From Paenibacillus segetis (GTDB lineage Bacteria > Bacillota > Bacilli > Paenibacillales > Paenibacillaceae), in the NCBI RefSeq assembly GCF_014639155.1, contig NZ_BMFT01000001.1, positions 2,108,001 to 2,172,000 on the forward strand: 64,000 nt of DNA, read 5' to 3'. A program made the position numbers and the translations under genes. Positions 6,873 through 14,150 of the stretch are shown here, one piece after another. The notes beneath the pieces were generated by a model that was not told where the DNA came from, searched no databases, and was given only the letters and a program-made list of their open reading frames with translations. The first letter of the stretch is position 1, and every line of letters starts with the position of its first letter.

Positions 6873-8063
6873 ATGATAATTCAGCCAAAAACACGCGGCT
6901 TTATTTGTACTACTGCCCATCCCGATGGATGCGCTAAGCAAGTAGAAAGTCAAATTCAATATGTACAAGCTCAGAAAAAAATCGATGGACCAGCTAATGT
7001 CCTTGTTATCGGGGCTTCTACTGGTTACGGACTAGCATCACGTATTGCAGCCGCTTTTGGTGCAGGCGCAAATACAATTGGTGTTTTCTTTGACAAGGCG
7101 GCAGAGGGTCAACGTACTGCATCTGCTGGATGGTACAATTCAGCTGCTTTTGAACAAGAAGCTAAGAAGAAAGGTCTAAAATCCCACAGCATTGTTGGCG
7201 ATGCTTTCTCTGATAGCATCAAAGAAAAAACGATTGAATTAATCAAAGCTGAGTATGGCACGATCGATCTAGTTGTCTATAGTGTCGCTTCTCCGCGTCG
7301 GACTCACCCAGTTACTGGAGAAACTTTCTCTTCTGTCATCAAACCAGTTGCGGAAGCCTATTCGAACAAAACATTGAATTTCCACAGTGGCGAAGTTTCA
7401 ATGACTACAATCGAACCAGCTACAGAAGAAGAAGTTCGCCAAACGATCGCTGTTATGGGTGGCGAGGATTGGAAAATGTGGATGGATCAACTACTGGAAG
7501 CTGGTGTGCTTGCTGATGGTGCCACTACGGTTGCTTATTCTTATATCGGTCCAGAAATCACTCACCCTATTTACCGTGAAGGTACGATCGGTAAAGCGAA
7601 GAATGATCTTGAGCAAACAGCGAATAAACTGAACGACCTGCTGGCTCCAAAGAACGGACGAGCTTTTGTCTCGGTGAATAAAGCCTTAGTTACACAATCC
7701 AGCTCTGCGATTCCTGTAGTACCGTTATATATCTCTGCACTCTACAAAGTAATGAAAGAAAAAGGATTACATGAGAACTGTATCCAACAGATGTATCGTC
7801 TATTCTCCGAACATCTATATGGAGATAACCCGGCAACAGCTGAAGGTAGCAGCCTAATCCGTGTTGACGACTGGGAAATGCGTGAAGACGTTCAGACTGA
7901 AGTCATGAGACGTTGGAATGAACTTGAAACTGATAATGTACTTGAACTCGCTGATCTTGAAGGCTACCGTAAGGACTTCTTCCAACTCTTCGGCTTCCAG
8001 ACGGAAAATGTAGATTTTGATGCGGATGTAGATCCTAACGTAGATATTCCAAACCTTGTTTAA
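6873..8063 (+). CDS. fabV: Enoyl-ACP reductase FabV (trans-2-enoyl reductase)
   Basis: NADH-dependent reductase of the last step in fatty-acid elongation, of the FabV/Ter type. The 396-residue protein has the nucleotide loop VIGASTGYGLASR (45-57). Its active site is Tyr-x8-Lys: Y234 and K243 in the sequence IYREGTIGKAK, the spacing that separates FabV from FabI (Tyr-x6-Lys). Length is that of the family, longer than FabI. FabV enzymes are typically insensitive to triclosan. GGGG precedes the ATG and the gene stands alone with its own promoter and terminator. It is one of few plus-strand genes here and its type is unusual for Bacillales, so transfer is possible. Confidence 0.95.
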   Translation: MIIQPKTRGFICTTAHPDGCAKQVESQIQYVQAQKKIDGPANVLVIGASTGYGLASRIAAAFGAGANTIGVFFDKAAEGQRTASAGWYNSAAFEQEAKKKGLKSHSIVGDAFSDSIKEKTIELIKAEYGTIDLVVYSVASPRRTHPVTGETFSSVIKPVAEAYSNKTLNFHSGEVSMTTIEPATEEEVRQTIAVMGGEDWKMWMDQLLEAGVLADGATTVAYSYIGPEITHPIYREGTIGKAKNDLEQTANKLNDLLAPKNGRAFVSVNKALVTQSSSAIPVVPLYISALYKVMKEKGLHENCIQQMYRLFSEHLYGDNPATAEGSSLIRVDDWEMREDVQTEVMRRWNELETDNVLELADLEGYRKDFFQLFGFQTENVDFDADVDPNVDIPNLV

Positions 8064-8100
8064 TCTCAATAACAATACTTTGGAACTTTAAGTAAATAGA

Positions 8101-8149
8101 AATAGCGGCAGACTTGGACAAGAAAGTAGAGTCCTAGGCTGCCGCTATT
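8101..8149. terminator. Bidirectional terminator between fabV and cat
   Basis: AATAGCGGCAG pairs with CTGCCGCTATT, with an inner GGAC/GTCC stem and a TTTT tail on the plus strand. It lies between two convergent genes. Confidence 0.75.
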
Positions 8150-8176
8150 TTATTAACCTATCGTGTTCCGTTAGCG

Positions 8177-8842
8177 CTATGTGGTATAGTTTTGCAACCA
8201 TTCCGTACAAGCATCTGCACGTAATTGTAGCTCATTATACAGCATCCCGGCATGGTAACCGTCGCAAACGGCATGGTGGAATTGTGCTGATAATGGCAAC
8301 AGTATTTTTTCCTCATGCTGAAAATATTTCCCCATTGTAAAGATTGGTAGCAAATAGGTTCCCTCATTATAGATGTTCAGATTAAAGTCAGTGAAGCTCA
8401 CCCAAGGAATGCTAGAAATGGGGACAGTGTTAGGTGGTTCGTTTATTTTAGGGGCAAATTGTTTAACACTTCTGTACTTTTTCATATCCTCAAGATAACG
8501 ACAGTAGAAGTCATTAAAATCTTCATCGTACAAAGTCCATATGCTTGAAAATGTCTTATCATCATCATGGAAAATTGTATAACTAGGAGACAAACTATCC
8601 CAATAACCTAATGTTCCATCAGCATTAAAACATGTGCGAAATTCATCGTGGCGGTTTACCACCGTAGTTATCATGTGAATTAGAGCTGGATATAGTTTTA
8701 TCCTCTGACTCTTAAGTTCTTTCAGTAGCCGGGAAATGTCAATATTTACTGTCATGCTAAAGGTGCATCTGATATTGTTTAAATAATGCTCAAAATAGGG
8801 TTTTCTACTCCAGTTATCAATGACAATCGGGTTGAATTTCAT
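8177..8842 (-). CDS. cat: Type A chloramphenicol O-acetyltransferase
   Basis: Inactivates chloramphenicol by transferring acetyl from acetyl-CoA to the 3-hydroxyl; cytoplasmic trimer. The 221-residue length is right. The signature QFHHAVCDGYH (188-198) holds the catalytic histidine and the structural Asp. The segment PWVSFTDFNLN matches the family's substrate-binding region. The ATG has AGGAGG nine bases upstream, and that site is locked inside a 15-base-pair hairpin preceded by a nine-residue leader ORF. This is the known layout of drug-inducible cat genes of Gram-positive bacteria. It converges on fabV. Intactness of motifs and leader suggests a functional inducible resistance gene. Confidence 0.95.
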   Translation of the reverse strand: MKFNPIVIDNWSRKPYFEHYLNNIRCTFSMTVNIDISRLLKELKSQRIKLYPALIHMITTVVNRHDEFRTCFNADGTLGYWDSLSPSYTIFHDDDKTFSSIWTLYDEDFNDFYCRYLEDMKKYRSVKQFAPKINEPPNTVPISSIPWVSFTDFNLNIYNEGTYLLPIFTMGKYFQHEEKILLPLSAQFHHAVCDGYHAGMLYNELQLRADACTEWLQNYTT

Positions 8843-8846
8843 ATAT

Positions 8847-8891
8847 TATAACCTCCTAAAAATGATTACTTTTTCGTTTTAGGAGGTTATA
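8847..8891 (-). promoter_or_regulatory. cat translational attenuator stem-loop
   Basis: Arm 8877-8891 pairs perfectly over 15 bases with arm 8847-8861, with a 15-base loop. The distal arm carries the cat Shine-Dalgarno AGGAGG, so the hairpin would hide it. A ribosome stalled by chloramphenicol on the leader ORF (8879-8908) would open the stem. The arrangement matches the classical cat-86/pC194-type control. Confidence 0.9.
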
Positions 8892-8908
8892 TCCACTGCC
8901 TTAACCAT
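8879..8908 (-). CDS. cat leader peptide (9 residues)
   Basis: The reading frame MVKAVDITS plus TAA starts at the ATG at 8908 with a GATGAGG ribosome site. Its last codons (ACC TCC TAA) lie in the upstream arm of the attenuator stem. Length, the MVK start and the Thr/Ser end mirror known inducible cat leaders. It is a regulatory ORF; the peptide itself probably acts only in cis at the translating ribosome. Confidence 0.85.
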   Translation of the reverse strand: MVKAVDITS

Positions 8909-9089
8909 ATCCTCATCACAATCCCAATAAATTATTTATCTACTGCCATTACATTGACTATGTTACGTTGAGTATACCATCTGCATTGTCAAAACAAAAA
9001 ATATTGATTCCTGCTCACGCTTCCGTTCTTTGAACGCCTCACACCATAAAAGAACAATATCAACCTTTCCGGTAACTGAAATTTATTAC

Positions 9090-9130
9090 AAAAAAGAAGG
9101 ACTCTCGGTAAATTTCACCGAAACTCCTTC
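9090..9130 (-). terminator. Terminator after 34-residue gene
   Basis: GAAGGA / TCCTTC outer arms and an inner TCGGT/ACCGA stem are followed on the minus strand by TTTTTT. It lies 26 bases after the stop codon at 9156. Confidence 0.7.
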
Positions 9131-9155
9131 TCTTCCAAGCAGTATACTCCTCATC

Positions 9156-9260
9156 TTATTCGCTGGACAATTCCTTGAGCGATTTGATTTTATCATGGGG
9201 ATGCTGTTGTTGCTTTCGAGACTTCCAGGCAGCTTCTTTCCTTCTCTTCTGGTGAGCCAT
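9156..9260 (-). CDS. 34-residue basic protein, DUF6254-like
   Basis: Begins MAHQKRRKEAAWKSRKQQQ and ends KSLKELSSE; strongly basic, with an acidic end. The opening, the AW-R/K-xRKQ pattern and the closing KSLKEL resemble tiny conserved Bacillales proteins catalogued as DUF6254, to my recollection. A strong AAAGGAGG site lies 9 bases from the ATG and a terminator follows, so this is a complete monocistronic gene. Function unknown; an overlapping plus-strand frame is judged a shadow. Confidence 0.65.
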   Translation of the reverse strand: MAHQKRRKEAAWKSRKQQQHPHDKIKSLKELSSE

Positions 9261-9367
9261 AACAGATATCCTCCTTTGAAATTGATTTGTATACCACTTC
9301 CTTATATTGCTATTCGTCCGCTCTTTTCATTCATGAAAAAGTGTTCCGTTAGTTGAATGACCACCAC

Positions 9368-10240
9368 TTATTTTTTTATTACAGGTATCCAAATCTCACT
9401 TCTGAAAGTTGGAGAGGATACCTCTTTACTCTCATTCCATAATATTTCCGGCCCTTTTGCCAACTCGTAACTCGCAGATGGAAACCACTCGGAATAAATA
9501 CGTCCCCATACGTTCTGCAATGTATCCGGGAATGGGCCGATCGCTTCAAATACAGCCCAAGTTGCTTCAGAAACCTCGAGTTTCGTAAAATGCTCTGGAC
9601 ACTCCTTACTTGTAGCCACGCCGACATATTGATCAAGCGCTCCTTTCTCCTCCATACGCTCCTCGGAAAAATTCACCGATGCTGAAATCAATCCCCGTGG
9701 TTCATTATCCGAGAGAGCTTTTAGTTGAATGATGTCTTCTGAAGTTAAGCTTCTCCACATGGACTCGATTTCCGAGTTCACACCATTAAATTGAATGGGC
9801 ACCCTCTTCATGATACCCACGATTCGGAATGGCCCCTTCTCTACAATACGATAATTCATTGCGTTTCCTCCCTGAATAGTTAGTTGAAAGGTCATTCGAG
9901 GATAGGCCTTTAATGAAGGTCCATTGGACTTTGCCGATGAGGGCGACATGCCATGCAGAGCCTGAAAAGCTCTTGAAAAAGCGTCTGCTGAGTTGTATCC
10001 ATACTTCATTGCCACATCAATTATTCTTACATCGTTGGTTTGAAGCTCAAATGCAGCAAGTGTCAGGCGTCTCCTACGAATGTATTCCGATAGCGTAACC
10101 CCAGCAAGAAATGAAAACATCCTTGAAAAGTGATATTCGGAACAACAAGCCCGTCTGGCGGCTTCTTTCAAATCTATATCTTCTGTTAAATTTTCTTCGA
10201 TGTAGAGCATAGCCTGGTTCAGATTCGTAAGCCAATCCAA
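9368..10240 (-). CDS. AraC-family regulator with GyrI-like effector domain
   Basis: The 290-residue protein has two AraC-type helix-turn-helix motifs in its first 100 residues ([37 protein letters not shown]). A GyrI-like/SOUL-type small-molecule-binding domain follows from about 127 to the end. This is the Rob/BmrR-like plan linked with drug or hydrophobic effector sensing. Start is a TTG (10240-10238) with GGGAGG eight bases upstream; no better ATG exists nearby. It stands alone among drug-related genes, and its target is unknown. Loss of the start ATG would be easily misannotated. Confidence 0.85.
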   Translation of the reverse strand: MDWLTNLNQAMLYIEENLTEDIDLKEAARRACCSEYHFSRMFSFLAGVTLSEYIRRRRLTLAAFELQTNDVRIIDVAMKYGYNSADAFSRAFQALHGMSPSSAKSNGPSLKAYPRMTFQLTIQGGNAMNYRIVEKGPFRIVGIMKRVPIQFNGVNSEIESMWRSLTSEDIIQLKALSDNEPRGLISASVNFSEERMEEKGALDQYVGVATSKECPEHFTKLEVSEATWAVFEAIGPFPDTLQNVWGRIYSEWFPSASYELAKGPEILWNESKEVSSPTFRSEIWIPVIKK

Positions 10241-10398
10241 TTGAATAACCTCCCTTCAGGTACAGAATAGCAAAGTTCAATCATATGCATCCGACATTTC
10301 ATGTACGATTCTGTAGGGTCGCAAAAGGAATATTTGTCCACCATATAGAATTATAATAACAAAAGGCGAAAATCCGTAATGAAAGCGGTGCTTTTAGC

Positions 10399-11349
10399 AT
10401 GTTTGGGATCTTTGGCGTGTCTGGTCTTTCTTTCTTAATTGTAGCATTCTTTACACCACTACTCATTAGAGGGCTGCGCGCGCTAAAGCTAACGCAGCCA
10501 ATTCGATCTGAGTTACCCCCTGACCATCAAGCCAAACATGGAACACCACTGATGGCTGGTCTGATCTTGCTTATCGGTGTGATAACGTCATTACAGTTTC
10601 ATCCCGCCCCATTGATGATCTTTTTATGTGTTACGTTTCTCTTATTCAGTTCGGTCGGATTTATGGATGATTTCAAAAAGGCAGCATGGCAAGATCCATC
10701 CGGTATCTCCGGAAAGACGAAACTTGTGTTTCAATTCGCTTTTACTGGTGTGCTGCTATTCACATTGTTCCGTTCGTTCTCGCTGACGAGTGACATCACA
10801 TTGTTCCACGGGGTTCAACTACACCTGCCCGTTTACGTGTACATCATAATAATGCTCCTGTTTGTAGTTGGTTCAGCGAACGCTATCAATTTTACGGATG
10901 GTCTAGACGGACTATTGATCAATGTTGCGATCCCAACTTATTTTTTCTTCTTTCTGATCTCAGACAAACCTGAAGTACAAACATTTTCGCTTGTCATGGT
11001 TGGCTGTCTGCTCGGCTTATTTCTCTACAATATTTATCCCGCTAGAGCGTTTATGGGTGATACTGGATCACTCGCAATTGGAGGTTCGCTTTCCTTTTTA
11101 GCGGTTATTGAAAAGGTTGAAATTTTAATCCCACTCCTGTTTTCAGTCTATCTCGCAGAACAATTTTCAGTCATTTTACAAGTCTGGTACTATAAACGTA
11201 CAAAACTGCGCTTATTCAAAATGGCTCCGATCCATTATCATTTCAGCCTAAAATATGGCTGGAGCGAGAATAAGATCGTCATGGTGTTTGGTTTCATCTC
11301 ATGGGTATCTGTTCTTATTTGTTGGCTTATTTGGAAGTTTGTCCTGTAG
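10399..11349 (+). CDS. MraY-family phospho-MurNAc-pentapeptide transferase, orphan copy
   Basis: Polytopic membrane enzyme of the family that loads UDP-MurNAc-pentapeptide onto undecaprenyl phosphate (lipid I). The 316-residue protein has about ten membrane segments. The catalytic and Mg-binding motifs are all present: MDD at 89-91, NFTDGLDGL at 164-172, and FMGDTGS at 218-224. The C-terminal APIHYHF histidine loop is MraY-specific rather than WecA-like. It is not within a division/cell-wall cluster, so it is probably a second copy in addition to the dcw-cluster gene. The ribosome site is weak. Possible roles are backup under MraY inhibition or a variant pentapeptide. Confidence 0.88.
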   Translation: MFGIFGVSGLSFLIVAFFTPLLIRGLRALKLTQPIRSELPPDHQAKHGTPLMAGLILLIGVITSLQFHPAPLMIFLCVTFLLFSSVGFMDDFKKAAWQDPSGISGKTKLVFQFAFTGVLLFTLFRSFSLTSDITLFHGVQLHLPVYVYIIIMLLFVVGSANAINFTDGLDGLLINVAIPTYFFFFLISDKPEVQTFSLVMVGCLLGLFLYNIYPARAFMGDTGSLAIGGSLSFLAVIEKVEILIPLLFSVYLAEQFSVILQVWYYKRTKLRLFKMAPIHYHFSLKYGWSENKIVMVFGFISWVSVLICWLIWKFVL

Positions 11350-11499
11350 GCCAGTCACCTCTCTTGTGAAGAAACATAGATATGGCCCATTTGAGTTTGT
11401 ATGGAAAAAGTTAGTCTTTGGCCGGAAGTTGCCTGTACAATCCTATCAATCAAAGTGATTGAATCCACCTTACGGTAACAAAAGATAATAATAAGAAAA

Positions 11500-11532
11500 G
11501 AAGACTGTCGGTCAATTTCGCCGATAGTCTTC
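11500..11532. terminator. Terminator between mraY-like and GNAT genes
   Basis: GAAGACTGTCGG pairs with CCGATAGTCTTC with one mismatch; T-rich on the minus side (TTTTCTTATT). It serves the GNAT gene and perhaps the convergent mraY-like gene. Confidence 0.7.
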
Positions 11533-11564
11533 ACTTTATCAGGGGAATCTTTTTTTAATCCAAT

Positions 11565-12041
11565 CTATTTTTCATATATGGGGTCATGATTAATATCGCT
11601 AAATTTTCCGGTTTTTTCATATCCACATAAACTCCAAAATTCACCCGCTTCATCTGAAGTAAGATAGATATGTTCTACCCCTTTGGCATAAAGCTCCTTT
11701 TCAGCATGAGCTACTATTTTTGCCCCTAGACCTTCACCTCTAAACCTGCGATTAATGTAAATTTCTCTAATAAATCCCCATCCTTCTCGTTCACACCAAT
11801 CACTATTAGGATTATCGATTTGATAGCAGATAAACCCGACTAATTCCTCGTGAACTATAATCAAATCTACTGGGGTAATCTCGGAAACTGAATTATCTGC
11901 TATTTCTAGACATATTGCGTCTAATTTAATATCTGAAATTTCAATATTAAAATCATTTCTAAAGTAATCGCCAAACATTCCTTTAAAATCACACATATCA
12001 TTATTACAAAACGGACGAATGTAAACATTTTCTAATATCAT
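11565..12041 (-). CDS. GNAT family N-acetyltransferase
   Basis: The 158-residue protein has the GNAT acetyl-CoA site RRFRGEGLGAKIV (about 98-110, pattern R-x-x-G-x-G) and the preceding beta-strand IREIYIN. The C-terminal segment includes YLTSDEAGEFWSLCGYEKTGKF, typical of GNATs that modify small amines or protein N-termini. The acceptor is unknown. The gene is preceded by a 17-residue leader ORF overlapping a terminator hairpin, an arrangement used by ribosome-targeting-antibiotic resistance genes in Firmicutes. An antibiotic or translation-stress substrate is therefore a reasonable but untested idea. Confidence 0.85.
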   Translation of the reverse strand: MILENVYIRPFCNNDMCDFKGMFGDYFRNDFNIEISDIKLDAICLEIADNSVSEITPVDLIIVHEELVGFICYQIDNPNSDWCEREGWGFIREIYINRRFRGEGLGAKIVAHAEKELYAKGVEHIYLTSDEAGEFWSLCGYEKTGKFSDINHDPIYEK

Positions 12042-12052
12042 AACTTACCTCC

Positions 12053-12091
12053 AAAAAAATATTAGGAGGGTTAATTATGCGTAAACCCTCC
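12053..12091 (-). terminator. Leader terminator (candidate attenuator) before GNAT gene
   Basis: GGAGGGTT (12091-12084) pairs with AACCCTCC (12072-12065), loop of 11. After five bases comes a run of seven Ts (12059-12053), ending just before the GNAT ribosome site GGAGG. A terminator placed between promoter and gene would stop most transcripts. The leader ORF crosses its upstream arm. Confidence 0.75.
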
Positions 12092-12124
12092 ATACACGCC
12101 TAAATATAAATTAAAATTTGCCAT
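12071..12124 (-). CDS. 17-residue leader peptide of GNAT gene
   Basis: The frame MANFNLYLGVYGGFTHN plus TAA starts at the ATG at 12124 with the ribosome site AAAGGATG nine bases upstream. Codons 11-14 (TAT GGA GGG TTT) cover the upstream arm of the terminator hairpin, and the stop codon touches the start of the downstream arm. A ribosome translating or stalled here would keep the hairpin from forming. Position and signals argue for a cis-acting regulatory ORF rather than a functional peptide. Confidence 0.7.
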   Translation of the reverse strand: MANFNLYLGVYGGFTHN

Positions 12125-12199
12125 ATAACATCATCCTTTCTATAAGAACAAAGTGCATACCATAATTATACAGCGTTTAATGAGAAATGCTATTATGAT

Positions 12200-12234
12200 A
12201 ATCACCCCAGCCGCTATCTACGGTTGGGGTGATT
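12200..12234. repeat. Inverted repeat with plus-strand T tail
   Basis: AATCACCCCA pairs with TGGGGTGATT around a 15-base loop, followed on the plus strand by GTTTTATT. No plus-strand gene ends here, so its role is unclear. It lies between the leader of the GNAT gene and the decarboxylase terminator. Confidence 0.5.
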
Positions 12235-12306
12235 GTTTTATTGCCTGAAGCACATTTTCTTAGGTTCCAGGGTTTCTCGATAAAGCATTTATGTATTCAA
12301 AATATG

Positions 12307-12332
12307 AAAAAGCTGCGCTCAGCGCAGCTTTT
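12307..12332 (-). terminator. Terminator after decarboxylase gene
   Basis: AAAAGCTGCGC pairs with GCGCAGCTTTT with a tiny loop; the minus-strand tail starts TTTTTC. It is 11 bases past the stop codon at 12343. Confidence 0.75.
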
Positions 12333-12342
12333 GTTTTTGGTA

Positions 12343-14064
12343 CTAATTTTGGCTACGCAGCTTCTCTTGCTTCTCCAAATAGTTGCGCATCCTGCGCATA
12401 TTCTCGGGTGCGTCCATAGGATCCGCGGCGATCATTTCAATGAAACAGAGTCTTCCGCCGATGCGTTCCTTTTCAGCTTGAGTTATTGCCTGTTCAAGCT
12501 CTCCAGAGGTCCGGACAGTCACGGTAAACGCATCGCCTCCAAAAGCTTCAGCAAGCTTGGGGTATGACCAACGGGGAATATTATTATACTGCTGATCCTC
12601 TGTTTTGACATTCAAATATTTCTCGATCGTATAACCATCATTATTCAAAACGAAGATAATAGGCTTACATCCATAATAGAGCATGGAACTGATCTCTTGA
12701 GCTGTCAGCTGCAAGGAGCCGTCCCCCGTAAACAACAACACCCGACGGTCCGGCGCAGCAATACAGGCACCGAATGCCGAGGGTGTGGCATAACCGATAG
12801 ACTCCCAGCCTCCCTGAGCGATATACGTCACATTGTGCGGTAGTCTCACCCGCGCCAGCCCGTTGTACAATGTACCGGTCTCGGCGATTATAATATCGCC
12901 CTCCATCAGCATCTGCTGAAAACGAGGATAATAAACGGCCCCGGTTAGCGAATCATCGGCACTACCGGTTATTTGGTCGTACGGGAATATCGTTTTTCTC
13001 GCCAAACTGTTACCTTTGTACCCAACTTTCTGTAACGCAAGCAACATGTCAGGTGCAAGGACATTTGGATATTCCGCTTCTGCAACCTTGACCATGTCCG
13101 GTTGAATATCGATTGTCACTAGTGGGTTCAGCTTCGCGGTGAAGTTTGCGGTATTGTTGTCCGCTCGTACCATACCAACCGCAATGACACAGTCCGCATT
13201 TTCTATCACGTTTTGGACTTCAGAACTTCCGAAAGAGCCTTCGTACATCCCGATATAATTCGGATGCGTTTCATCGAAAGCCCCCTTCCCAAATATCATT
13301 GATGCAACAGGCACGTTCATAGTGTCGGCCAAATTTCGAACTGCTGTCTCAAGGTTAAAACGCATCGTTTTGACATCAACCAGAATGACCGGGTGATGGG
13401 CTCGCTCTAGTAACTGACGGGCATGATCCATCGCTGCTTGAAGGGTTTTCAGATTGGACATTGGACGCGGTAGTTCCGGCTCTCTCCGGGTCATGATCGG
13501 CTTAGTCACTAGATCATTGGCCACAACTAGATACACCGGCTTCTTCTTTTCCTTTGCCATGTGAATGGCAGCTGGAATTTCAATCTCTGCGTTTTCCGGT
13601 GTAAGCACCGCGCTATAAGCTGTAATCAGCTCATACATTTTGTGGAAGACATTAAAATTTCCATCCATCATCGTGTGGTGCATTAGCTTGTGTGCCTTTT
13701 GATCCTTATCTGGGGGAGCACCTACAATGTGAATCAATGGCACATGCTCGCTGTTTGCTCCCGCTATCGGGTTACAGGCGCTGAGCTCCCCAACTCCGAA
13801 AGTCGTAATAAGCGCGGACATTTTTTTTATTCTGGCGTAGCCATCGGCTGCATAACCTGAGTTCAATTCGTTCCGTCCACTAACAAACCTGATACCGTTA
13901 TACTGTTCTAGCGTATCTAACAATGTAAAATTATAGTCCCCGGCGACACCAAAAATTTCGTTAATGCCCTCCAGTTTCAAGCAATCGAACAAATACTGGC
14001 CAAGTGTTTTTTGAACCATTCCTGTTTGTGGGCTAGAACTTCCTCCCGCCGTCATGCTTCTCAT
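12343..14064 (-). CDS. TPP-dependent 2-oxo-acid decarboxylase (pyruvate/indolepyruvate type)
   Basis: Non-oxidative decarboxylase converting a 2-oxo acid to an aldehyde. It has the full three-domain length. The N-terminal domain carries the sequence GVAGDYN, the catalytic Glu in GRNELN and the HHT proton-relay pair (KLMHHTMMDGNF) typical of pyruvate/indolepyruvate decarboxylases rather than acetolactate synthases. The C-terminal TPP/Mg motif is GDGSLQLTAQE ... NNDGYTIEK. The frame opens at 14082, but the ATG at 14064 has a GGAGTGAG site, so that start is preferred. It stands alone with its own terminator. The substrate (pyruvate, indolepyruvate or branched-chain) cannot be fixed; auxin-type metabolism is one possibility. 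Confidence 0.9.
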   Translation of the reverse strand: MRSMTAGGSSSPQTGMVQKTLGQYLFDCLKLEGINEIFGVAGDYNFTLLDTLEQYNGIRFVSGRNELNSGYAADGYARIKKMSALITTFGVGELSACNPIAGANSEHVPLIHIVGAPPDKDQKAHKLMHHTMMDGNFNVFHKMYELITAYSAVLTPENAEIEIPAAIHMAKEKKKPVYLVVANDLVTKPIMTRREPELPRPMSNLKTLQAAMDHARQLLERAHHPVILVDVKTMRFNLETAVRNLADTMNVPVASMIFGKGAFDETHPNYIGMYEGSFGSSEVQNVIENADCVIAVGMVRADNNTANFTAKLNPLVTIDIQPDMVKVAEAEYPNVLAPDMLLALQKVGYKGNSLARKTIFPYDQITGSADDSLTGAVYYPRFQQMLMEGDIIIAETGTLYNGLARVRLPHNVTYIAQGGWESIGYATPSAFGACIAAPDRRVLLFTGDGSLQLTAQEISSMLYYGCKPIIFVLNNDGYTIEKYLNVKTEDQQYNNIPRWSYPKLAEAFGGDAFTVTVRTSGELEQAITQAEKERIGGRLCFIEMIAADPMDAPENMRRMRNYLEKQEKLRSQN

Positions 14065-14150
14065 TGCTTGCTCACTCCGCATCCATATTTACAGTTTTTT
14101 CTGTATAATGGTACCCGTTCATTGGATAGGTTATTCGGTAAGGGTTGAGC

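Noticed and set aside
9030..9356. Plus-strand 108-codon open frame
   Set aside because: No ribosome site or family resemblance. It runs antisense across the 34-residue gene and its terminator, both of which have good signals on the minus strand.
11255..11458. Plus-strand frame overlapping the mraY-like gene end
   Set aside because: Out-of-frame shadow of the mraY-like gene running into noncoding sequence, with no ribosome site.
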